Positions 55,863 to 64,000 of a stretch of 64,000 bases of DNA are shown here, piece after piece. The translations under genes and the position numbers were made by a program. The notes under the pieces were generated by a model, which searched no databases, was not told the origin of the DNA, and saw only the letters and a list, made by a program, of their open reading frames with translations. Where the stretch lies: NCBI GenBank assembly GCA_944324365.1, contig CALUWA010000002.1, forward strand, positions 62,001 through 126,000. Direction: 5' to 3'. Numbering within the stretch: the first letter of the stretch is position 1; each line of letters starts with the position of its first letter. Origin of the DNA: Candidatus Gastranaerophilales bacterium (lineage in GTDB: Bacteria > Cyanobacteriota > Vampirovibrionia > Gastranaerophilales > Gastranaerophilaceae).

Positions 55863-56441
55863 TTAGTACTCAATTCCTTTTCTTGCCTCAACGCCCGTAT
55901 CCCAATAGTGTTTGCGCGGCTGAATTTCTGATACAAGGTGAGCTATATTTATTATTTCCTCTTTCGCATTGCGGCCGGTTAAGACGATTTCCATATCTTC
56001 CGGTTTATTTTTTAGGACTTCGACCATTTCGTTTAAGTCAATAAATCCCAAATCTATTGCGATATTAGCTTCATCGAGGATTATTAAATTATATTCATCA
56101 TTTTTTATTGCTTTTTTCGCAAATTCCCATCCTTTTTGTATAGCTTTTGCATCTTCTTCCGACTTGTTGTCAGCATATACTATTCTGTCAAGTCCGGCTT
56201 GAATTATTGTGAGATTTTCCGCTATTTCCGGCGACAGGTTTCTGAATGAATATAATTCTCCGTAATTATCTCCGCCCTTAGTAAACATTATAATAAGGAC
56301 TTTCCAGCAGCGTCCGAGCGCGCGCATTGCAAGCCCCAAAGAAGCGGTGGTTTTACCTTTGCCGTTTCCTGTGTAAACTTGTATATATCCGTGTTTCCCC
56401 CAGTTCGGGTTTATAAGATTGTTATCACATTTATTTTCCAT
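55863..56441 (-). CDS. cobO: Cob(I)yrinic acid a,c-diamide adenosyltransferase
   Basis: 192 residues, CobO/BtuR family. Walker A-like GNGKGKTTAS at 25-34, the family pattern MRALGRCWKVLIIMFTKGG, NLIILDEANIAIDLG, and VLTGRNAKEEIINIAHLVSE. It attaches the adenosyl group to cobalamin. The ATG 56441 is divergent from the 5-formyl-THF cyclo-ligase start with only 23 bases between, and no AGGAG-type site is visible. No other cobalamin genes are in the window, so it may only salvage the cofactor. Confidence 0.9.
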   Translation of the reverse strand: MENKCDNNLINPNWGKHGYIQVYTGNGKGKTTASLGLAMRALGRCWKVLIIMFTKGGDNYGELYSFRNLSPEIAENLTIIQAGLDRIVYADNKSEEDAKAIQKGWEFAKKAIKNDEYNLIILDEANIAIDLGFIDLNEMVEVLKNKPEDMEIVLTGRNAKEEIINIAHLVSEIQPRKHYWDTGVEARKGIEY

Positions 56442-56446
56442 TGAGG

Positions 56447-56460
56447 TTATTATATAATAA
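56447..56460. promoter_or_regulatory. Palindrome in the divergent cobO/cyclo-ligase gap
   Basis: TTATTATATAATAA, a perfect 14-base palindrome containing TATAAT on both strands, in a 23-base gap between divergent starts. It could act as overlapping -10 elements of two nearly leaderless promoters; this is inference. Confidence 0.5.
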
Positions 56461-56464
56461 ATTT

Positions 56465-56971
56465 ATGGAAAATAAAATCGCCTTAAGGACTGAAATTAAG
56501 AGTTTAAGAAAAAATCTTAATATTACGGGTATTAGTAAAATACTTGTTGAAAAAGTTAAAATGCATCAGGCGTTCAAAAGTGCCGATAATGTTATGCTTT
56601 ATTATCCGCTTAAGTATGAAATTAATCTTCTTGAGCTTTTGAAGGAAGATAAGAACTTTTATTTTCCTAAAGTTGATGGTGAAAATCTGCTTGTATGCCC
56701 GTATAATGATAACTTTCAAAAATCGGAATTAAATATTTTAGAACCTTGTTCAGAGCCTGTTTCTGCTGAGATTTTGGATTTAATTATAGTTCCGGCGCTT
56801 GCCATAGACAAGAGTAATTACCGGCTCGGCTACGGCGGCGGATTTTATGACAAATTCCTTTCAAAAAATCCGGGTATTAAAACTTTGGTTCCTATCTGCA
56901 GCAAATTTGTATATGAAAAATTGCCGCACGAGGACTTTGATGTTCCGGTGGATTATGCGGTTACAAATTAA
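56465..56971 (+). CDS. 5-Formyltetrahydrofolate cyclo-ligase
   Basis: 168 residues from ATG 56465 (MENKIALRTEI); an open frame back to 56441 overlaps cobO and has no site. It returns 5-formyl-THF to the folate pool. Recognised by LRTEIKSLRKNLN at the start, PKVDGENLLV, LIIVPALAIDKSNYRLGYGG and FYDKFLSKNP, the usual C-terminal signature GxGxGYYDRxL in a variant form. Function in the window links to folC and the folate pool, but the genes are not adjacent. Confidence 0.88.
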   Translation: MENKIALRTEIKSLRKNLNITGISKILVEKVKMHQAFKSADNVMLYYPLKYEINLLELLKEDKNFYFPKVDGENLLVCPYNDNFQKSELNILEPCSEPVSAEILDLIIVPALAIDKSNYRLGYGGGFYDKFLSKNPGIKTLVPICSKFVYEKLPHEDFDVPVDYAVTN

Positions 56972-57306
56972 GCCTGTTTTGTGTGTTCAACCCCGGGAGC
57001 GTCTTTTAATATGAATGGTCTTACAAATGCCCAGGTTCCGTAAAGTGAGGTCAATAAGCCCGCCGTCAATATTGTTCCCTTTGTTTTTGGGTGCTTATTA
57101 AACATACTGCCCAATGTAACAAGCGTCGTCCCGGTCATAATTCCGAGGTACCCCTTGAAAATAGTTCGCGGAACAACTATTGTGTCTGTCATATCGGATG
57201 AGTTTTTTGTCCGCTCATGAATTTGGTCCAAAATAGAATGCTTTTGAGAAGCAGCTTGCGGATTTGCTCCAAAATACGGGTTGACTGTGATTTTTGATAT
57301 TTTCAT
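56968..57306 (-). CDS. Small membrane protein, N-terminal FGAN motif
   Basis: 112 residues from ATG 57306 (AAAGGG upstream); the frame is open from 57342 but that start lacks a site. N-terminus MKISKITVNPYFGANPQA resembles the starts of other orphans here. Two membrane segments at about 62-80 (GYLGIMTGTTLVTLGSMF) and 86-105. A hydrophilic segment QKHSILDQIHERTKNSSD lies between. Function unknown. Its last four bases overlap the stop of the convergent cyclo-ligase gene. Confidence 0.5.
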   Translation of the reverse strand: MKISKITVNPYFGANPQAASQKHSILDQIHERTKNSSDMTDTIVVPRTIFKGYLGIMTGTTLVTLGSMFNKHPKTKGTILTAGLLTSLYGTWAFVRPFILKDAPGVEHTKQA

Positions 57307-57475
57307 TGTTTTTATCCCTTTATATCGTTTAGCATTGCACAATAGATTGAAAGTTTCAAGAGTTCATAAGAATTAACTTTTTCTTAATATTTGACATGGG
57401 TTTGCCCACTTGATTAGTTTTTTTTTTGGTGATATAAAGGTCATGTTATAAGATTTACAGAATAAGAAGGAGTAA

Positions 57476-58486
<1,011 letters not shown>

Positions 58487-58508
58487 TTTTTAGAATAACA
58501 AATCATTT

Positions 58509-58542
58509 AAAAAAGCCGGTTAGTTTTCTAGCCGGCTTTTTT
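58509..58542. terminator. Terminator after gap
   Basis: AAAAAGCCGG TTAGTTTTCTA GCCGGCTTTTTT. The stem covers the end of the convergent HNH gene (stop at 58528-58530), so the sequence serves both. Confidence 0.88.
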
Positions 58543-59625
58543 GTATCTTGAGCGGTATTTATTCATTGCATTTACTGCTTCTTCGTATGTGTGTTTGTAT
58601 TTTGATAAATCCAGATTTATTCTGCCGTCAGATTCTTTTTCAAGAGTTTTCTTAACATCATACGGATATGTTTCAAAGCCTTTTAGTTTGCCGCGATGGA
58701 TTGAATAAATAATTTTATCTATATATATCTGGCAGTTTTTAGGTATATCCGGAAATCTTTCGATAAACTTTGTAAGCGGCATGTTTGAACGGTAGCTGTT
58801 TGCGTTTGTTGAGGCTAAGATAAAGTTGCTCAACTCATTTCCGCCGCCGAGAGAATCCGGTTTTATGTGTTCAATAGATGCAACAGATGCTCGGACTATC
58901 CTTTTTGCAATTTCTTCGTGGGAACGGTTTGCATATTTTATAACAAATGCGTTTTCGCTTGTGCCGGATGTCGGCAGGTATATTGCTCTGTCCTTTAGAC
59001 GTTCAAAAACCTCTTTTTCATCTTCTTTAGGATGTATTTCATCAAGAGAATTGAGCAGAATACGTCTTTTAAACGTATCTCTTTGGTCGTTTGCAAGAAT
59101 AACTTCCCGGCATCTGGTTGTTTTGTGCCTAAGCGCAAGAGCTGTCTTTGCCGACAGCTCTCTTGAAATCATATCTACATCATCCAATACGGTAAATTCT
59201 TCCAGTTTCAATTTTATAAGACTTTCATCATATACTTCTTTCAAATAATCCGGCAGTGTTTTATTCGGGTTCGTTTTTGCGTATTCTTTAAACCTATCAT
59301 ACATCTTTCTTTCCGTATGCTGCATATAATCGGTGTATTTTGAAAGTACTTTTACGACCTTTCCAACTGTATTGCACTGCTCCAGCCTTTGTTCTATTTT
59401 ATGAATCTGGGAACCCGCTATCATCAAGCCGCCGTAATACGGGCATGGAATATTGCGTAATTTCCTGAGCGGAGCTCCGGCAGAAGTGTTTGCGCAAAAT
59501 GCGACACCGGAAGTTTTAATAAAAATATCATTTTGTGTATTTTGTTTTTGGTTTAAAAAATGTGTGCTGTTTTGCTGACTGTGTCTAATATATGGTGAAT
59601 AATAACTGATAGCTGTGATACGCAT
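58528..59625 (-). CDS. HNH endonuclease-domain protein
   Basis: 365 residues. The motif is IEHIKPDSLGGGNELSNF at about 247-265 with ILASTNANSYRSNMPL after it; the HNH pattern (E-H-I-x-P then G-G-x-N then N-x3-R) is complete. N-terminus MRITAISYYSPYIRHSQQNS without signal peptide, then GVAFCANTSAG near 40-50, similar to starts of other orphans here, and IPCPYYGG near 58, a degenerate CPxxG that lacks the paired cysteines of zinc ribbons. The middle is helical. HNH proteins cut DNA, as colicin-like toxins, restriction enzymes or phage enzymes; no immunity gene is adjacent. Begins upstream of a repeat island. Confidence 0.72.
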   Translation of the reverse strand: MRITAISYYSPYIRHSQQNSTHFLNQKQNTQNDIFIKTSGVAFCANTSAGAPLRKLRNIPCPYYGGLMIAGSQIHKIEQRLEQCNTVGKVVKVLSKYTDYMQHTERKMYDRFKEYAKTNPNKTLPDYLKEVYDESLIKLKLEEFTVLDDVDMISRELSAKTALALRHKTTRCREVILANDQRDTFKRRILLNSLDEIHPKEDEKEVFERLKDRAIYLPTSGTSENAFVIKYANRSHEEIAKRIVRASVASIEHIKPDSLGGGNELSNFILASTNANSYRSNMPLTKFIERFPDIPKNCQIYIDKIIYSIHRGKLKGFETYPYDVKKTLEKESDGRINLDLSKYKHTYEEAVNAMNKYRSRYKKAG

Positions 59626-60056
59626 AATATTCCTAACATATTCATCATATCAGATATAAATAATATCGGGCTATTGTTTATTAAGTTTTTGTAATATTCT
59701 TGGAAAACTTTTTATAATCAGCCATAACTTACATAACCCATGTTATGTGCATCTATCGACCACATACATAAGTTATGTAATTTATTTGTTCACTTTTTCT
59801 TTTTTGTTGCGAGGAAAAAAGAAAAAGTGAACCGAAAAAGAAAAACACGCAAAAGATTGTTGCGCTGCCTATGGCATCGCTTCGGCCGAATGGACGTACG
59901 TTCCGTTTGCTTCGCAAACGAAATCGTTAAGCGCTGCTAAGGACAACGCAGCGCATTTCCCGTCATTGCGAGTGAAGCGAAGCAATCCAGGAAAAAGATC
60001 GCGGACAAACCTTAGGTTTTCCGCGATGACATGCGGCTGGTGGAAGGTTCCAAAAT
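59626..60056. repeat. Repeat island 4, upstream part
   Basis: About 430 bases. From about 59735 to 59787 it repeats 21962-22008 in reverse complement; the short hairpin element is at 59788-59832; and the 118-base module begins at 59979. No gene with a good start. Confidence 0.7.
59788..59832 (+). repeat. GTTCA/TGAAC hairpin element, short form, copy 4
   Basis: GTTCACTTTTTCTTTTTT, loop GTTGCGAG, GAAAAAAGAAAAAGTGAAC: nearly perfect 18-base stem. The most regular of the four copies. Confidence 0.9.
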
Positions 60057-60096
60057 ATGTCATCGCGCACTTGTTGCGCGATCTATGGATTGCTTC
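59979..60096 (+). repeat. 118-base module bounded by GAAGCAATCCA, copy 3
   Basis: Same ends and interior as 15077-15195. Followed by CATCGGATTATTCGGGTTGT near 60107, which is the reverse complement of a stretch near 15049. Confidence 0.88.
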
Positions 60097-60854
60097 GTCG
60101 TGTTGCATCGGATTATTCGGGTTGTCGCCGGAGTAACGTCCGGCTCCAACTTACGGGCTGGGGCACTTCGTGCCATGGCGCCCTACCGAAAATCCGAGCT
60201 CGCAATGACAAAAAGAAAGCGGCGTTTACGCTTGCGGAAGTGCTGATTACCCTTGGCATAATTGGCATAGTTGCAGCAATGACAATGCCGATGCTGATTG
60301 CCAAGTACCAAAAGCTTGTTCTAGAAACGAAATTGCAGGTATTTTATGCACAGATAAACGATGCATTCAGGCGGGCGCATGCGGATTATGACGGTACCTT
60401 TGACGACTGGGTTATAAAAGATAAAAACTACAGCTACAATGAAATAAAGGCATTCCTGGAAACCTATTTACTTCCTTATGTAAAATATACAAAGATAGAA
60501 CGGTGTAATTATGATAATGGACAGGTATTTGCCTGTGTATATTTGGTAAACGGAACTCTGATGCGTATGGCTATAGATGGTAATGGCGGAGATATAGTTT
60601 TCCATCCAAATACCAAAAATGAATGTAATCCACGGGAAAAATTTGCATTTCAGATGGTAAAAAAGAAAACACAAGGCAGCAAAGCATATAATAGTGTTGA
60701 ATTTATAGAGCCTTATGTTTTGGATTGGAATGGTAACCGAGAATCCTTAAAGACAGGGCAATTTGGATGTTACAAAGGTTGTGATTTTTGTGGCTATTGC
60801 ACGAAATTAATTCAAATAAATGGCTGGAAAATACCTGACGATTATCCTTGGTAA
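60057..60854 (+). CDS. Prepilin-like protein fused in frame to repeat DNA (prepilin copy 3)
   Basis: The leader DKKKAAFTLAEVLITLG is at residue 51-66 of the open frame from ATG 60057 (F57 at base 60225). Residues 1-50 are translated repeat sequence. The ATG at 60206 (TCGCAATGACA) is one frame off, as in copy 1. The body aligns with prepilin 1 along its full length (ETKLQVFYAQINDAF, NYSYNEIKAFLETYLLPYVK, then GCYKGCDFCGYCTKLIQ and GWKIPDDYPW at the end), with four cysteines in the same places. Probably a pseudopilin-type surface protein. The true start codon is uncertain. Ends nine bases from the convergent acetyltransferase gene. Confidence 0.68.
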   Translation: MSSRTCCAIYGLLRRVASDYSGCRRSNVRLQLTGWGTSCHGALPKIRARNDKKKAAFTLAEVLITLGIIGIVAAMTMPMLIAKYQKLVLETKLQVFYAQINDAFRRAHADYDGTFDDWVIKDKNYSYNEIKAFLETYLLPYVKYTKIERCNYDNGQVFACVYLVNGTLMRMAIDGNGGDIVFHPNTKNECNPREKFAFQMVKKKTQGSKAYNSVEFIEPYVLDWNGNRESLKTGQFGCYKGCDFCGYCTKLIQINGWKIPDDYPW

Positions 60855-60863
60855 TCAATTATT

Positions 60864-61355
60864 TTATAGTTCAAAGCTCATTATGTAATCATCCATCACA
60901 AACCCGGAGCCGATATCGGTTACAACAGAATCAATAATTTTAAATCCCCATTTTAGGTAGGCTTTAATGGTATTCTCGTTATGCTTATTTACGGTCAGTT
61001 GGATTTTTTTATAATTTTGGTTTTGGGCAATTTCTTTTATTTTTTCAAAGGCCATAGTTCCAAGCCCTTTTGCTCTGTAATCTTTCGAGATATAAAGTTT
61101 TGAAAGAAACAGGTAATCCTGCTTTGCGGAAACTCCGAAATATCCGATATTTTTATCATTTTCCCGGATAAAGTAATATGTGTAATTTTCGTTATCGTAT
61201 TGATTATTTATTGCGTTTTCGGATTGAAAATTTTCTACCATATAATCAATTTGCTCAGGTGTCAAAAGTACCGGCCAATACTCATGCCAGATAGCTGATG
61301 CAAGTGATGCAAGTTCTTTTATGTCTTCTTTTTTTACTTTAATGAATTTTGTCAT
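60864..61355 (-). CDS. GNAT family N-acetyltransferase
   Basis: 163 residues. GNAT pattern: KKEDIKELASLASAIWHEYW at the start, YYFIRENDKNIGYFGVS in the central strand, the acetyl-CoA loop DYRAKGLGTMAFEKIKEIA near 92-112 (R-x-x-G-x-G/A), and WGFKIIDSVVTD as final strand. Substrate unknown; related proteins act on small amines, antibiotics or protein N-termini. A good ribosome binding site is not visible before ATG 61355. Confidence 0.82.
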   Translation of the reverse strand: MTKFIKVKKEDIKELASLASAIWHEYWPVLLTPEQIDYMVENFQSENAINNQYDNENYTYYFIRENDKNIGYFGVSAKQDYLFLSKLYISKDYRAKGLGTMAFEKIKEIAQNQNYKKIQLTVNKHNENTIKAYLKWGFKIIDSVVTDIGSGFVMDDYIMSFEL

Positions 61356-61445
61356 ATTTTTATTTTACACCAAGTGTTTATAAAAAATTCGGCTTTAAGA
61401 AGTATTTTTAATTTGTTTTTGTTAAAATTAAACTGAGGGAAATTT

Positions 61446-63407
61446 ATGAATAAGAAGATTTACGAACTGGCGGAATTAATAGACAAGGACTTGGAAAACT
61501 CTTTAATGTCCGAAGCTGAAAAAGATGATTTGGCAAAAGAAATGAAAAAATATTTGCCTGAAAATGCAATTGTGCTTGCGCAGGCAAATCCAATATCGGG
61601 TAATGTAAAATACAATGCACAAAAAGCCCTAAAATGGATAAAGTGGGCAAACAGATTAGGTGTTAAGGTAATAGTTTTTCCGGAACTGTTTTTAATTGGT
61701 TATCCTATAGGAGATTTTATAGACAGATTTCCGGTTGTAGTTGAAGAAAATATTGAGTGGCTTCAGGCACTTGCAAAATTTACAACTGATACAAAAGTAA
61801 TAATAGGCTTTGCAGATTTTAACAAAAACAAAGTCGGGAAAAATTATTATAACTCTGTTGCCGTTCTTGCAAACGGCAAAATTGAAAGAGTTGTACACAA
61901 AACTCTTTTGCCGAATTATGCCGAATTTAACGACTACAGGCATTTTGAGAGTGCTCTTGTCGAGAGCGAAAACAGGATTACCGCAATTGGGGATAAAAGG
62001 GCCGGGATTATTATCTGTGAGGACGGATGGAATGATTTTGACTTCTTCGACAAAAATCTTTATGCCGTTGATCCTGTTGAAGAGGTTGTCAAAAAACAGC
62101 ATCCGGATTATTTGATAAATTGCTCCGCTTCTATTACAAGGGCGAAAAAAGAGCAGCTTAAGCACAATATGCTGTCCTTTGCAGCCAAAAAGCACAAAAC
62201 CCCGATTGTTTATGTCAATCAGGTAGGTTCCGGCGAATGTCTTTCATTTGAAGGAGCAAGCAGGGTTTATGATGCTGACGGAAACCTGACTGCGATGGCA
62301 AAATCTTATTCTGAACAATTTTTTATAGTTGATGTTGATGACAAAAACGGGCAGATTAATCCGCTTCCGAAAGGATTGGAAAAAACTTTAAATTCCCAAA
62401 AAGCTTTCAGTCTTGATCATGAGCCGGATTTGGAACGAACTTATTTGACGATAGTTCAATCTATAAAAGATTATTTTAAAAAGACAGGATTTAAACGTGC
62501 CGTGCTCGGGCTTTCCGGAGGTTTAGATTCTACGGTTTGCGCAGTTCTTTTAGCAGATGCTCTGGGTGAAGAGAATGTTTTTGGAATCAGCATGCCGTCG
62601 CGTATTACAAGCAGCGAGAGTAAAAATGATGCACGCGATTTGGCGCATAATCTCGGCATAAATTTCCTTGAAATTCCGATTGGCGATATGTTTGACGTAA
62701 CAAGAACAAAGTTTGACGAACTTTTCGGAAAAATGGAAGAAAGATGGAATTGCCGTTATAAAAATTCGTATACAAATGATAATATTCAAGCAAGAGCTAG
62801 AGCAACTATCCTTTGGGGTGTGGCGAACGAGTTCGAAAAATGTCTGTCGATTGCAACTTCCGATAAATCGGAAGCTTATATGGGTTATGCAACAATTAAC
62901 GGCGATATGTCTGGCGGGTTTGCACCTATTGCAGATGTAACAAAAACAAAATTATTTGCGCTTGCAAAATGGATGAATGAAAACCGTAAGGTGAAAAACG
63001 TAATTCCTCAATCAGTGATAGAAAAACGTCCGGGAGCCGAGCTTGCAATTAATCCTAAGACCGGGAAACCCCTTCTTGCGGAAGAAGCACTTATGCCTTA
63101 CGAGTTTTTGGATGAAGTTATCTGGAGAGTTGAAAACCTTCATCAGACAATCGGTGATATGATTGATGTAGAATTTTTATACGAAAAGAAAACACCGGTT
63201 TCAAAAGAACAAAAGAAAGAATGGCTTGAAAAATTCTTTAGAAGAATGTCTTTTGCAGTGTACAAGTGGTCAATTTTGCCGCCGGCGCCTGTTGTCGATG
63301 CACGTTCAATTAATAAAACGGAGTATCGTCATCCGATTATTGCTTCCGGAATAAATTTCAATAAAACATCTGCAGAAGAGAAATATGCCTTCCTTCTTAA
63401 TAATTGA
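61446..63407 (+). CDS. nadE: Glutamine-hydrolysing NAD+ synthetase
   Basis: 653 residues. The N-terminal nitrilase domain releases ammonia: triad E80 (VFPELFLIGYP), K152 (VHKTLLPNYAEF), C191 (IIICEDGWND). The C-terminal synthetase domain has the P-loop LGLSGGLDSTVCAVLLAD at about 353-370 and the NAD-site ATSDKSEAYMGYATI. GAGGGAAATTT precedes the ATG. Full-length, all catalytic residues present. This enzyme makes NAD from its deamido precursor with glutamine as nitrogen donor, so a dedicated ammonia-dependent enzyme is not needed. Confidence 0.96.
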   Translation: MNKKIYELAELIDKDLENSLMSEAEKDDLAKEMKKYLPENAIVLAQANPISGNVKYNAQKALKWIKWANRLGVKVIVFPELFLIGYPIGDFIDRFPVVVEENIEWLQALAKFTTDTKVIIGFADFNKNKVGKNYYNSVAVLANGKIERVVHKTLLPNYAEFNDYRHFESALVESENRITAIGDKRAGIIICEDGWNDFDFFDKNLYAVDPVEEVVKKQHPDYLINCSASITRAKKEQLKHNMLSFAAKKHKTPIVYVNQVGSGECLSFEGASRVYDADGNLTAMAKSYSEQFFIVDVDDKNGQINPLPKGLEKTLNSQKAFSLDHEPDLERTYLTIVQSIKDYFKKTGFKRAVLGLSGGLDSTVCAVLLADALGEENVFGISMPSRITSSESKNDARDLAHNLGINFLEIPIGDMFDVTRTKFDELFGKMEERWNCRYKNSYTNDNIQARARATILWGVANEFEKCLSIATSDKSEAYMGYATINGDMSGGFAPIADVTKTKLFALAKWMNENRKVKNVIPQSVIEKRPGAELAINPKTGKPLLAEEALMPYEFLDEVIWRVENLHQTIGDMIDVEFLYEKKTPVSKEQKKEWLEKFFRRMSFAVYKWSILPPAPVVDARSINKTEYRHPIIASGINFNKTSAEEKYAFLLNN

Positions 63408-63492
63408 GCCTTATTTTCGTAGAGTATGGTTTAATAGGCTTCATTAATAAATTTATTTGTCTTATAAAAAAAAATGAAGTTAAACTTTTAGT

Positions 63493-63702
63493 ATGTTGGA
63501 TATTAAAGAAGAAATACAAATTATACTTTTAAGAAAGGGGCTTTCTATGCGCAAATTGGCACGCAAAATGCGCGAAGAAGGAATAGATGTCCCGGCAGAA
63601 AGCGGTCTGTCGTATGCATTTAATCAAAAACGCATACGTTTCCAAACCGTTCAGGAAATTCTCGATTACCTTGGTTTTAGATTAGAAATCAGAAAAAAAT
63701 AA
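63493..63702 (+). CDS. Small XRE-like helix-turn-helix protein
   Basis: 69 residues. Five helices of the XRE/Cro kind: LDIKEEIQIILLRKGLSMRK, then KLARKMREEGIDVP and a recognition-helix part SGLSYAFNQKRIRF, then VQEILDYLGFRLEI. DNA-binding fold likely. A short AAGAAATT stretch precedes; AAGTTAAACT is the nearest purine site. It is 85 bases after nadE. It may be a solitary regulator or an antitoxin-type protein; no toxin is adjacent except the edge-truncated convergent gene. Confidence 0.6.
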   Translation: MLDIKEEIQIILLRKGLSMRKLARKMREEGIDVPAESGLSYAFNQKRIRFQTVQEILDYLGFRLEIRKK

Positions 63703-63703
63703 A

Positions 63704-64000
63704 TTATTTTATTATAATTGTGTAAACATCTTTACCAAAGTGTGAGAATGTGAACTGCCCTTCTCTATCGGCTCTGAAAGAACCTTTAATGAATGGTCTG
63801 TCCGTATTTTGCGGATTGAAAAAATATTTATGGAAATTTTTGTTCGTATTGTTCCATAAGATATATTGCTGTGGAAATTTATCAGACTTGATAGTTATTT
63901 TCTGGTTTCTAAATGATGATATTTTGATTATTTTTGTATCAGGGAATAATTTTTGAATAGCTCTTTTGCTTAACTCTTTTTCTTGTACTTTGCCGTTTTT
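63704..64000 (-). CDS. Unrecognised protein, C-terminal part (5' end outside window)
   Basis: The minus-strand frame is open from the window end to TAA at 63704-63706, 98 residues; the start lies beyond 64000. It is rich in Lys, Asn, Phe and Ile: KNGKVQEKELSKRAIQKLF at the beginning and a C-terminus GSFRADREGQFTFSHFGKDV. No family recognised. The stop is one base from the end of the convergent HTH gene. Confidence 0.55.
   Translation of the reverse strand, partial: KNGKVQEKELSKRAIQKLFPDTKIIKISSFRNQKITIKSDKFPQQYILWNNTNKNFHKYFFNPQNTDRPFIKGSFRADREGQFTFSHFGKDVYTIIIK

Overview
The window reads as an AT-rich chromosomal segment of an uncultured gut-type bacterium related to Cyanobacteria, most likely Candidatus Melainabacteria (Vampirovibrionia, Gastranaerophilales). 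This is an inference from gene content: a Ycf45-type ATPase with a C-terminal R3H domain (28920-30542), a PC4-like small protein, cyanobacterial-style MlaE/MlaF lipid transport genes, several proteins carrying the FTLAEVLITLG prepilin signature, and a flagellar export gate. No 16S rRNA, tRNA, CRISPR array, integrase or transposase was seen, so the taxonomic call cannot be confirmed here.

Layout. 1-4000: end of a peptide ABC transporter (binding protein cut by the window edge, two permeases) and an MgtC-like protein. 4011-8073 (minus): a zinc metalloprotease with a small partner, an aminotransferase, and mlaF/mlaE. 8197-14394: a small orphan protein, the two pyruvoyl enzymes panD and speD, an OmpR-type regulator, priA, a PC4-like protein, deoB and a 58-residue ferredoxin. 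14395-16075: first repeat island and prepilin. 16098-21779: ahcY and a 1404-residue GH13-like protein. 21780-22093: second repeat island. 22152-28512 (minus): tsf, rpsB, two paralogous exported proteins, DAHP synthase, two TPR-type proteins. 28920-34767: ycf45-like ATPase, orphans, two zinc dehydrogenases. 34768-36673: third repeat island and prepilin, with a G10 tract. 36700-37341: rpmA/rplU. 37594-44729: murF-mraY-murD-ftsW-murG-folC. 44733-48313 (minus): glycosyltransferase, cysE, tyrS. 48538-52215: flagellar switch protein and fliO-fliP-fliQ-fliR. 52339-59625: orphans, rluD, lspA, cobO, 5-formyl-THF cyclo-ligase, gap, HNH protein. 59626-60854: fourth repeat island and prepilin. 60864-64000: acetyltransferase, nadE, a small HTH-like protein and an edge-truncated gene.

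The core genes are ordinary: peptidoglycan precursor synthesis, translation, cofactor and polyamine metabolism, flagellar export. The unusual material is in four mosaic repeat islands. The same modules (a hairpin bounded by GTTCA/TGAAC, a roughly 118-base module bounded by GAAGCAATCCA and its complement, and a module starting CGTCATTCTGAG) recur in different orders. Three islands run directly, without an ATG near the leader, into prepilin-like genes at a common AATGAC junction. At the third island a promoter, a strong ribosome binding site and an ATG precede a run of ten G; with nine G that ATG would be in frame through the whole repeat into the prepilin. This repeat/prepilin arrangement, with a possible length-variable switch, is the best candidate for an undescribed system. 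An assembly or sequencing error at the G tract is the main alternative.
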